Assembly (NCBI GenBank): GCA_964557845.1
Contig: CAZLBV010000217.1
Span: 1-6,453 of the forward strand
Direction: 5' to 3'
Length of the DNA: 6,453 nucleotides
Source: CAZLBV01 sp964557845
Lineage (GTDB): Bacteria > Acidobacteriota > Aminicenantia > Aminicenantales > Aminicenantaceae
Positions 1 to 5,795 of this stretch are shown here, piece by piece. The stretch's first letter is position 1. Every line of letters begins with the position of its first letter. The position numbers and the translations under genes are program-made. Under the pieces are notes generated by a model. It was not told where the DNA came from. It worked only from the letters and a program-made list of their open reading frames with translations, and did not search any database.

Positions 1-264
1 AGAGGGATGTACAAGTTCAAAAAGGACCGCAAGATCCGCTTCGAAGATTTTACAAAAGAGTATCTCGGATAATCGAAAGAGAACAAAAGTCATGGAAATG
101 GGATTCGCCTGCCTCAATAATATTAGAACTTTCTTCGGGCCGGATATGCCAAGATCTCAACTTGAGCCAGGGATTCTATTAACTCAAGTGCATAAAACTA
201 TGCGCCGATCCGGGCGTAATGTGCAAGCCCGTTTAACAGAGACTATGCTGTTTTCAAAGATCAA
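1..264 (+). pseudogene. Decayed tyrosine recombinase (phage-type integrase), core-binding domain remnant, open at the left edge
   Basis: Pieces of an integrase SAM-like core-binding domain can be read only by changing frame. Frame 1 (1-87) gives KKDRKIRFEDFTKEYLG, a stop at 70-72, then SKENK. Frame 3 (87-104) gives KSWKWD. Frame 2 (113-139) gives LNNIRTFFG. Frame 1 again (226-258) gives SPFNRDYAVFK. Joined, these match the family pattern 'ITFEEFAKEYLEYSKENKKSWxxD...LxxLLPFFG...(T)VNRELAVLK', and the roughly 32-codon gap between FFG and NRD is about right for the family. The catalytic domain (Arg...His-x-x-Arg...Tyr) is absent to the right, so the gene is both frameshifted and truncated. The 73-codon frame from ATG 92 to 313 lies inside the relic and is unlikely to be a gene. 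The family call comes from remembered consensus, not a search. A non-functional integrase beside an AbiE-type pair suggests former mobile-element DNA. Confidence 0.62.
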
Positions 265-309
265 CTCCCGGGAGATCGAGAAACACAAAAAATCTATTAA
301 AATTAAAGC

Positions 310-338
310 TTGACAATGTAACATATATTATATATATT
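310..338 (+). promoter_or_regulatory. Sigma70-type promoter of the toxin-antitoxin operon
   Basis: A perfect -35 hexamer TTGACA (310-315) is followed after exactly 17 bp by the -10 hexamer TATATT (333-338), which matches TATAAT at five of six positions. The antitoxin Shine-Dalgarno sequence starts 13 bp beyond the -10 box, so the predicted transcript leader is very short. This is the strongest promoter match I see in the window. Promoter activity is inferred from sequence only. Confidence 0.75.
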
Positions 339-346
339 ATGTTACA
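317..346. promoter_or_regulatory. Perfect 9-bp inverted repeat over the -10 region, probable operator for antitoxin autoregulation
   Basis: TGTAACATA (317-325) and TATGTTACA (338-346) are exact reverse complements separated by a 12-bp AT-only spacer. The left arm sits in the promoter spacer and the right arm begins at the last base of the -10 box, so a dimer bound here would block RNA polymerase. AbiEi-type antitoxins are known to bind inverted repeats upstream of their operon through an N-terminal winged helix and repress it, and the next gene encodes such a domain. Binding by this particular protein is inference. Confidence 0.6.
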
Positions 347-350
347 AAAT

Positions 351-355
351 GGAGG
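351..355 (+). promoter_or_regulatory. Shine-Dalgarno GGAGG that fixes the antitoxin start
   Basis: GGAGG lies 5 bp before the ATG at 361. An in-frame ATG at 349 overlaps this site and has no ribosome binding site of its own, so 361 is the better start. Confidence 0.8.
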
Positions 356-360
356 CTAAA

Positions 361-984
361 ATGAATAAGAATAATATAGCAAATAAAATAATTAGTAGGA
401 TTTATGGTCATGGAAGGGGTTGGTGCTTTACTGCGAAAAATTTCCTTGATCTCGGAAGCCCTGAGGCAATCCGCATCAATCTGCATCGATTGGAGAAAAA
501 AGGAGTCATTCGTCGACTGACTCACGGCCTATATGATTATCCGAAAAAACACTCAACTATCGGATTTCTATCCCCAAATCCCGAACAAATTGTAAATGCC
601 ATTTCTGTACGCGATGCTACACGCTTACAAGCTTCTGGAGCTTATGCGGCAAATTTGCTCAGCCTATCTGAACAGGTCCCGGCGACAATTGTCTTTTTAA
701 CAGACGGACCTAGACGTAATTTGAAAATCGGGAGTCAAAGAATTTTTTTAAAGAGAACGACTCCAAGTAATTTGGCAACAGCAGGGAAGACTAGCGGTAC
801 ATTAATTCAAGCTCTGAGACATATCGGAAAAAAACAAATTACAAGACATCATATTGGACATTTGCAAAAGATTTTAAACTTCGATGCTAAGAAACAGATA
901 GTGAAGGATAGAGTTTATGCTCCATATTGGATGCATTCCGTAATCGAAGACATAGCGAGAGACTCTAGTGCTGAAGTTCGCTAA
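361..984 (+). CDS. DUF6088 / AbiEi-like antitoxin of a type IV toxin-antitoxin (abortive infection) system
   Basis: The predicted product is a 207-residue cytoplasmic protein with no signal peptide or membrane segment. Residues 1-62 form a winged helix-turn-helix: GRGWCFTAKNFLDLGS (18-33) leads into a helix with the HRLEKKGVIRRL turn (42-53) and the wing GLYDYP (56-61). The next block, RLQASGAYAANLL (88-100), and then TIVFLTDGP are typical of the DUF6088 group, which is related to AbiEi antitoxins. In AbiE systems the antitoxin neutralises the toxin without stable complex formation and also represses its own operon. Here a palindrome over the promoter supports autoregulation. The start at ATG 361 is chosen for the GGAGG 5 bp upstream. 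The last 17 bp overlap the toxin gene, so translation is probably coupled. The family call rests on recognised motifs. Whether this pair acts mainly in phage defence or in element maintenance cannot be told from sequence. Confidence 0.85.
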   Translation: MNKNNIANKIISRIYGHGRGWCFTAKNFLDLGSPEAIRINLHRLEKKGVIRRLTHGLYDYPKKHSTIGFLSPNPEQIVNAISVRDATRLQASGAYAANLLSLSEQVPATIVFLTDGPRRNLKIGSQRIFLKRTTPSNLATAGKTSGTLIQALRHIGKKQITRHHIGHLQKILNFDAKKQIVKDRVYAPYWMHSVIEDIARDSSAEVR

Positions 985-2002
985 ACTTTCCATTGAGGAA
1001 CGTCAAGATTTTTTTCAAGAAGTTGCAAACCGCCGAAGTTTAAGACCCCTAATTGTAGAAAAAGACTTTTGGGTATGTTTCATTCTGCGAATCCTATTTG
1101 AAAATCCTGATTTATCAGAAAACTTAATACTCAAAGGAGGCACCTCTCTCTCAAAAATTTTCAAGATTACTAAGAGATTTTCTGAGGACATTGATCTCTC
1201 TGTGAATCCAGGTTGGCTTGGTTTTGATGGAGAGAATCACCCTGAAGTAGCGCTTTCTAAATCTAGGAGCCAATTCGATAAAAAGTGTAAAGACCTTAAT
1301 AAAGCTTGTATAACTGCTGTTAAAGAGATGATACAACCGATTTTGGAATGTACCATCTGTGATTTACTTGGTCTTCCAAATTCGGGTGAGGACTTTCTAA
1401 GTTTCGAAATTGACACACAAATCAATTCAGCAGTTTTGTGGTTTCATTACCCAACTCAAGAATATAAGAATAAAGGTTTCATCAAACCTAGAGTTAAATT
1501 GGAACTTGGATCACTCTTGGATCAAAATCCATTTGATACATACTCCAGTACTTCTTGGGTAGCTGAGGACTTCCCATCTGAATTCAGAGAGCCGAAATTT
1601 AAGGTTATCTCTATAGAACCGGAACGAACATTCTGGGAAAAGACAACCATTCTTCATGCGGAATATCATAAACCAAAAGATAAGCCAATGCGGAATCATC
1701 TTTCAAGAGACATCTATGATATTTGTATAATGGCTAATCATGAATATGGAAAAAAAGCGCTTCAAAGATTAGACATCAGAGAGAGTGTCGTGGAATACAA
1801 GAAAAAATATTTTTATTCAAAATGGGCTAGCTATGAAACAGCAAATCCAGGGACATTTCGGCTGGTGCCTCCTAGTCATCGCCATTCAGACCTTACTTCT
1901 GACTATTTAAAAATGAATGAGATGTTTTTTGAAACTCCACCAACTTTTGATGAGCTTCTTGATCAACTCAGCGAAATTGAAAAGATTATTAACTTGTCCT
2001 AA
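968..2002 (+). CDS. AbiEii/AbiGii-family nucleotidyltransferase toxin
   Basis: This is a 344-residue protein of the nucleotidyltransferase AbiEii/AbiGii toxin family, the partner of the preceding antitoxin. The N-terminus carries the family opening FAKLSIEERQDFF (4-16) and VEKDFWVCFILRILF (30-44). The nucleotidyltransferase core follows: KGGTSLSK (56-63), then RFSEDIDLS (70-78) with D74 and D76 as the likely metal-binding pair. RVKLELGS (175-182) and ERTFWEKT (219-226, K225) match the later conserved motifs, and SRDIYD lies near residue 250. All expected motifs are present with no frameshift, so the toxin looks intact. Related toxins transfer nucleotides to target RNA (tRNA acceptor stems for MenT-type relatives); the target here is unknown. 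The start is GTG 968, inside the antitoxin gene. No other start codon in this frame fits the conserved N-terminus except CTG 971, and the upstream purine-rich stretch (GCGAGAG) is a weak ribosome binding site, consistent with translational coupling that keeps toxin below antitoxin. Confidence 0.88.
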   Translation: MLKFAKLSIEERQDFFQEVANRRSLRPLIVEKDFWVCFILRILFENPDLSENLILKGGTSLSKIFKITKRFSEDIDLSVNPGWLGFDGENHPEVALSKSRSQFDKKCKDLNKACITAVKEMIQPILECTICDLLGLPNSGEDFLSFEIDTQINSAVLWFHYPTQEYKNKGFIKPRVKLELGSLLDQNPFDTYSSTSWVAEDFPSEFREPKFKVISIEPERTFWEKTTILHAEYHKPKDKPMRNHLSRDIYDICIMANHEYGKKALQRLDIRESVVEYKKKYFYSKWASYETANPGTFRLVPPSHRHSDLTSDYLKMNEMFFETPPTFDELLDQLSEIEKIINLS

Positions 2003-2214
2003 TATTTTCTAAGCAAGCAGGTAGATTCATCCAATAAAGATTCAAAAAAGGTTTTATGATTGCTTTTCTCATTTCAACCCTCTTTGGTCAGGACAATATC
2101 AGTGTCGAACCACTTTTAAAAAATATCTATTCCAAGCCTTGCGGCTAATATTCCCCCCCGCGGCCGGATTATTTTTTGCCAAGGTTGAGGAGAAGGACCG
2201 GATCCGCGGGGCTG
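2003..2214. other. Gap after the toxin gene, no recognisable gene
   Basis: I see no convincing coding region here. A 30-codon frame from ATG 2056 ends at TAA 2146-2148 but has no good Shine-Dalgarno sequence and no recognised similarity. Another open stretch on the + strand (about 2152-2241) has no start and overlaps the minus-strand ORF. No hairpin followed by a T-tract follows the toxin stop, so an intrinsic terminator for the operon is not evident. The GC-rich inverted repeat at 2156-2211 is listed separately. Confidence 0.6.
2156..2211. repeat. GC-rich imperfect inverted repeat (possible RNA hairpin)
   Basis: CCCCGCGG (2156-2163) is the exact reverse complement of CCGCGGGG (2204-2211). 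After a 2-nt bulge (2202-2203) the stem continues as CCGG (2164-2167) with CCGG (2198-2201), giving 12 bp closed by a 30-nt loop. The left arm lies in a run of seven C followed by GCGG. It stands out in an AT-rich gap. It starts 3 bp past the stop codon of the minus-strand ORF, so it could form the 3' end structure of that transcript. No T-tract follows on either strand, so it is not a standard intrinsic terminator. Confidence 0.5.
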
Positions 2215-2400
2215 TTATGTTAAATCTTTGGCTTCGTTTATAATTTTTGTTACATATTTATCAGTTTTATTAAGGGCGTATTCGACTGCATCCCATTCCG
2301 GGCAGATCTTCACTGCGCAGAGATCATGCACTTCTTTTAAATAGGCCTGTGCATTTTTTAGATAAATAGTAACTTTCTTTTCTAATGGCTTAAAACTCAT
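2215..2400 (-). CDS. Small uncharacterised protein, weakly CP12-like
   Basis: This is a 61-residue, lysine-rich, probably helical protein with no signal peptide or membrane segment. The start ATG (complement of 2398-2400) is preceded by GTTAAGGAGA. The same GTTAAGGAG core precedes glgC and glgP, which argues that this is a resident gene. Here, however, only 1 nt separates GGAG from ATG, which is tighter than usual. The centre carries HDLCAVKICPEWDAVEYAL (25-43), with Cys28 and Cys33 followed by WDAVE. This resembles the C-terminal half of the CP12 signature (Cys...AWDxVEEL), but the cysteine spacing differs and the first CP12 half is not clear, so I do not assign a function. The gene is convergent with the toxin gene and divergent from glgC. 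It could also be a chance ORF. Confidence 0.42.
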   Translation of the reverse strand: MSFKPLEKKVTIYLKNAQAYLKEVHDLCAVKICPEWDAVEYALNKTDKYVTKIINEAKDLT

Positions 2401-2712
2401 TCTCCTTAACTCCGCCGAATTATCTTATGCAGAAAAATATATTTTTTTATTATTAAGAACTTTTAGTCGCAGCAATTTCAAGAAATATGGAAAATATTTT
2501 ATATATTATTTACCTTATACTATCCTCCGCTTTTATACCCAATCACCGCTTACACGTGCTCTCAGCGCGAAATTCGAGTGATCTAAAGCGATCTGTCTGA
2601 TCAATAATTCACATCCATAGAAAACATGAAAAATTGGTTTTTACTGATTTTAATGACAGTTTTGATTATAATTGGTAGGAAACGATAAGGAACCGTTAAG
2701 GAGCCCTAGAAG
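2401..2712. other. AT-rich divergent regulatory gap between the small minus-strand ORF and glgC
   Basis: This 312-bp stretch holds no ORF I can support. About 2425-2520 is strongly AT-rich and includes the perfect 14-bp palindrome AAAAATATATTTTT (2433-2446). Around 2579-2603 the motif GATC occurs twice, flanking a central CGATCT, with TGATC (2579-2583) inverted against GATCA (2599-2603). This is a possible but weak operator upstream of glgC. The Shine-Dalgarno of the minus-strand ORF is at its left end, and the glgC promoter candidate and ribosome binding site are at its right end. Confidence 0.55.
2644..2672 (+). promoter_or_regulatory. Candidate glgC promoter
   Basis: A perfect -10 hexamer TATAAT (2667-2672) lies about 40 bp before the glgC start. 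At 17 bp upstream the -35 position reads CTGATT (2644-2649), a poor match to TTGACA, so an activator or an alternative -35 region would be expected. No better promoter is seen in the gap on this strand. Confidence 0.45.
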
Positions 2713-3990
2713 ATGTCAAATATTGTGACCATTATAATGGCAGGAGGCCAGGGCAGCCGTTTAATGCCTCTGACTTTAACGCGCAGTAAACCTGCTGTAC
2801 CTATTGCCGGCCGGTTTAGGTTGATTGATTTTCCTTTGAGCAACTGTATTCATTCCGGCATACGTAAGATCTTTGTCTTAACCCAGTTCAGCTCCGAATC
2901 ACTGCACCGTCATATATTTTTGACCTATCGATTCGACAATTTTTCCCGGGATTTTGTCACCATCCTTTCCGCCCAGCAAACCCTGGAAAACCGTGACTGG
3001 TACCAGGGTACAGCCGATGCGGTAAGACAAAATCTTGCTTTTCTTCGCAGTGAAGGAGACCTTTTTCTCATCCTTTCCGGAGACCATCTTTACCGGATGG
3101 ATTACCGAAAATTTGTCGAGCACCATATCAAGAAAAAAGCGGACATAACTATTTCCGTGTATCCTGTGACAGCCGAAGATGCCACCCAATTCGGAGTCAT
3201 GAAAGTCGACAGCCGGGGCCGGATAATATCCTTTATGGAAAAACCCAAAGATGAGGAATCATTAAAAAGTATGGAATCACCGGAAAGTGTTTTTTCCAAG
3301 TTTGAAATGGAAGCATCCGGAAGAACTCATCTTGCCTCCATGGGGATTTATCTTTTTAACTGCAAAGTTTTAAAAGAACTACTGGAGAACAATTCCTTTG
3401 GAGATTTTGGTAGAGAGGTTATTCCCTATGCCATAAATCGTAAGAGTGTCTATGCTTATTTTTTTGACGGATACTGGGAAGATATTGGAACTATCCGCAG
3501 TTTCTTTGATGCCCATATCGATCTAACTCTGCCGCTGCCTCGTTTCAATCTTTATGATGAGACCAGGCCTATTTTTACCCATCCGAGGTTTCTTCCCGGA
3601 TCTAAGATCATTGATTCAGAAATTGTCAACTCGATCCTGTGTGAAGGAAGCATCATTAATAAATCCAGGATCAGGGAATCTATCATCGGTATCCGGTCAA
3701 GGATTCAGGATGGATCCTGTCTGACACATTCCACTTTTATGGGAGCAAATTATTTTGAATCCAAAGAAGAGATCGAAGAAAACGCCAAAAGATATATTCC
3801 TCCCATGGGCATAGGGAGAAATTGTGAGATCTGTAATGCAATTATTGACCGGAATGCCAGAATCGGCGACAATGTTCGTTTGATCAACCAAAGTGGAGTA
3901 AAAAACGAGATCAGTGAAAATTTTTCGATAGTGGACGGAATAATTGTGGTTAAGAAGAACGCAGTCATTATGAATGATACGGTTATTTAA
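2713..3990 (+). CDS. glgC: Glucose-1-phosphate adenylyltransferase (ADP-glucose pyrophosphorylase)
   Basis: GlgC makes ADP-glucose and pyrophosphate from ATP and glucose-1-phosphate, the committed and allosterically controlled step of bacterial glycogen synthesis in the cytoplasm. The 425-residue length is close to the 431 of E. coli GlgC. The nucleotide-binding loop is MAGGQGSRLMPLT (9-21), with Ser15 where Thr is more usual. RSKPAVPIAGRFRLIDFPLS follows; K26 corresponds to the E. coli activator-site K39. WYQGTADAV (96-104) holds Y97, matching E. coli Y114. SGDHLYRMDY contains catalytic D124 (E. coli D142), and SFMEKP contains K177, matching the glucose-1-phosphate-binding K195. ASMGIYLFN, DFGREVIP and GYWEDIGT complete the catalytic domain. 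From about residue 300, hexapeptide-like repeats (SIINKSRIRESIIGIRSRI; IGRNCEICNAIIDRNARIGD) form the C-terminal left-handed beta-helix. The start is set by AAGGAG (2698-2703), 9 bp upstream. glgP follows after 86 bp with no terminator between, so the two are probably co-transcribed. Confidence 0.96.
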   Translation: MSNIVTIIMAGGQGSRLMPLTLTRSKPAVPIAGRFRLIDFPLSNCIHSGIRKIFVLTQFSSESLHRHIFLTYRFDNFSRDFVTILSAQQTLENRDWYQGTADAVRQNLAFLRSEGDLFLILSGDHLYRMDYRKFVEHHIKKKADITISVYPVTAEDATQFGVMKVDSRGRIISFMEKPKDEESLKSMESPESVFSKFEMEASGRTHLASMGIYLFNCKVLKELLENNSFGDFGREVIPYAINRKSVYAYFFDGYWEDIGTIRSFFDAHIDLTLPLPRFNLYDETRPIFTHPRFLPGSKIIDSEIVNSILCEGSIINKSRIRESIIGIRSRIQDGSCLTHSTFMGANYFESKEEIEENAKRYIPPMGIGRNCEICNAIIDRNARIGDNVRLINQSGVKNEISENFSIVDGIIVVKKNAVIMNDTVI

Positions 3991-4076
3991 CCTTAATTAT
4001 TACACAGAAGATAGTCCGATAATACTAATGATCAATTTAAAATATGTAGAATGGAAGCGGTTAAGGAGATGATTGG
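3991..4076 (+). other. glgC-glgP spacer with the glgP ribosome binding site
   Basis: No terminator hairpin is visible. GTTAAGGAG (4060-4068) places its AAGGAG 8 bp before the glgP ATG. The ATG at 4069 directly after this site reads only three codons to a TGA that overlaps the glgP start; it is a possible minor mini-ORF but most likely chance. Confidence 0.6.
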
Positions 4077-5795
4077 ATGAAGTTAAGATACCATGGTGAG
4101 GGGACGCCTCCTGCTATTGCCTATTTTTCCATGGAGATCGGGATCGAACCAAAAATGCCTACCTACAGTGGGGGATTGGGGATCTTGGCCGGGGATACCC
4201 TCCGGGCTGCCGCTGATCTATCTATTCCCATGGTTGGGATCACCCTTCTCCACAGGAAAGGTTATTTCCGTCAAAAACTTGATTCAGATGGAAATCAGAC
4301 TGAACTACCTTTTGATTGGGAGCCTGCTGATTTTCTTGAGCCACTCTTAAATACAGTCAATATTGAAATAGAAGGAAGAAAAGTCAAGATCAGACCCTGG
4401 CTATACACAATTCGAGGGAGCACCGGATTTACTGTGCCGGTTTATTTGTTGGATACCAAGGTAGAAGGCAACTCAGACTATGACCGTTCCTTAACGGATT
4501 CTCTTTATGGAGGCGATCTGCATTATCGCTTGTGTCAGGAAGCTGTTTTAGGCTTAGGAGGAATTAGTATACTTCGGAGTATAGGATTAAGGGAAGTCCA
4601 GGCCTACCATATGAATGAAGGGCATTCTGCGCTCTTGGGCTTGGCTTTACTGGAAGAATTATTAGGGCAGAGATCTTTGTATGACACCCAGAGCTCTGAC
4701 CTTCAAAAAGTTAAAAAAAGGTGTATTTTCACGACACATACGCCGGTCCCAGCCGGTCATGATAAGTTCCCCTTAGATTTAGTAAAGACGGTTTTAGGGG
4801 AAGGAAGGTTTCAGTATTTAGCTTCCACTCCGGCAAATATAGATAATAGTCTGAATATGACTTCTCTGGCTCTTATGTTTTCATGGTTTGTAAACGGGGT
4901 TTCTCACCGCCATGAATTGATCTCGCAGAATATGTTTCCGGAATATCCCATCGATTCCATCACCAACGGCGTTCATGTGTTTACCTGGACGGCTGAACCC
5001 TTCCGGAAGCTTTATGACCAGCATATGGATGAATGGCGGGAAGACAGCCTTTATCTTCGCTATGCCATAAATATTCCCATAACTGAAATAATTAAAACCC
5101 ATACAGAGGCCAAAAAACTCCTCATAGAAGAGGTGAAGAGACGGACCGGACAGACACTTTCTGAGGAAGCTTTCACTGTTGGATTTGCCCGCCGGGCTAC
5201 CGCCTACAAGAGAGTCAATCTGCTTTTTTCCGATATAGATAGGCTCCGGCAAATAAACCGGAATATTGGTCCTCTCCAGATTATTTATGCCGGCAAAGCC
5301 CATCCCAAAGACGAAAAGGGAAAAGAACTGATCAGGGAGATCTTTGCTGCCTCCAGAGAATTGAAGGATGAGATCCCGGTTCTATATTTAGAAGGGTATG
5401 ACATGGAACTGGCAAAATATCTTTGTTCGGGTGTGGACATGTGGCTGAATACTCCCAAAAAACCTCAGGAAGCCTCCGGAACCAGTGGAATGAAAGCTGC
5501 TTTAAACGGAGTTCCCAGCTTGAGTGTTTTGGATGGATGGTGGCTGGAAGGCCATGTCGAAGATGTCACCGGCTGGTCGATCGTCCAGGGCCAGGAAGGA
5601 GAAGCAGCTTCTCTTTACCAGAAACTGGAGAAAAAGATTTTGCCCTGTTTTTATAATGATCGGTATAGATATGCTAAGATCAGGCGTCATGCCATTGCCT
5701 TGAATGGAGCTTTTTTTACGGCTCATCGGATGATGTATCAATACTATAAAAACGCCTATCTTCCCACTCAGAATAATCATTTCGATCAAAAATGA
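4077..5795 (+). CDS. glgP: Alpha-glucan (glycogen/maltodextrin) phosphorylase, short GT35 form
   Basis: This pyridoxal-phosphate enzyme releases glucose-1-phosphate from the non-reducing ends of alpha-1,4-glucan using inorganic phosphate. It has 572 residues against about 815 for E. coli GlgP, and belongs to the short bacterial/archaeal branch of GT35. It has neither the extra N-terminal DUF3417-type region of longer members nor the extended N-domain of classical GlgP. Motifs in order: IAYFSMEIGIEPKMPTYSGG opening the N-domain (14-33) and GILAGDTLRAAADL; HMNEGHSALL (178-187); TTHTPVPAGHDKF (219-231); TNGVH (296-300); FARRATAYKR ending at K378-R379, in the phosphate/substrate-binding region; YAGKAHPKD; and EASGTSGMKAALNG with K473, the PLP-binding lysine (E. 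coli EASGTGNMK). WWLEGH follows. All key blocks are intact. The start is supported by AAGGAG (4063-4068). Its stop overlaps the next start (ATGA). Position after glgC suggests one operon handling glycogen in both directions. Confidence 0.95.
   Translation: MKLRYHGEGTPPAIAYFSMEIGIEPKMPTYSGGLGILAGDTLRAAADLSIPMVGITLLHRKGYFRQKLDSDGNQTELPFDWEPADFLEPLLNTVNIEIEGRKVKIRPWLYTIRGSTGFTVPVYLLDTKVEGNSDYDRSLTDSLYGGDLHYRLCQEAVLGLGGISILRSIGLREVQAYHMNEGHSALLGLALLEELLGQRSLYDTQSSDLQKVKKRCIFTTHTPVPAGHDKFPLDLVKTVLGEGRFQYLASTPANIDNSLNMTSLALMFSWFVNGVSHRHELISQNMFPEYPIDSITNGVHVFTWTAEPFRKLYDQHMDEWREDSLYLRYAINIPITEIIKTHTEAKKLLIEEVKRRTGQTLSEEAFTVGFARRATAYKRVNLLFSDIDRLRQINRNIGPLQIIYAGKAHPKDEKGKELIREIFAASRELKDEIPVLYLEGYDMELAKYLCSGVDMWLNTPKKPQEASGTSGMKAALNGVPSLSVLDGWWLEGHVEDVTGWSIVQGQEGEAASLYQKLEKKILPCFYNDRYRYAKIRRHAIALNGAFFTAHRMMYQYYKNAYLPTQNNHFDQK
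5792..5795 (+). promoter_or_regulatory. ATGA stop-start overlap coupling glgP and the galT-like gene
   Basis: The glgP stop TGA (5793-5795) overlaps the ATG (5792-5794) of the next gene. No Shine-Dalgarno sequence precedes that ATG (the upstream bases are AT-rich), so translation is probably by re-initiation after glgP. Confidence 0.75.

Noticed and set aside
92..313. 73-codon open frame on the + strand before the antitoxin operon
   Set aside because: Its best-recognised segment (LNNIRTFFG) is one piece of the frameshifted integrase relic, and it has no ribosome binding site.
349..360. Upstream in-frame ATG for the antitoxin, adding MEAK
   Set aside because: The ATG overlaps the GGAGG that correctly serves the ATG at 361 and has no Shine-Dalgarno sequence of its own.
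2056..2148. Short + strand frame (MIAFLISTLFGQ...) after the toxin
   Set aside because: Only 30 codons, no good ribosome binding site, no recognised family; not enough to call a gene.
2433..2446. Perfect palindrome AAAAATATATTTTT
   Set aside because: Low-complexity AT sequence in an AT-rich gap; such palindromes arise by chance and no T-tract terminator geometry or known operator fits.
2579..2603. TGATC...GATCA inverted pair upstream of glgC as an operator
   Set aside because: Only 5-bp arms with 15-bp spacing, no match to a known regulator site; noted in the gap annotation but not claimed.
4881..5303. 140-codon minus-strand open frame inside glgP
   Set aside because: Lies antisense to the conserved glgP region with all its motifs; a shadow frame, with no sign of independent coding.
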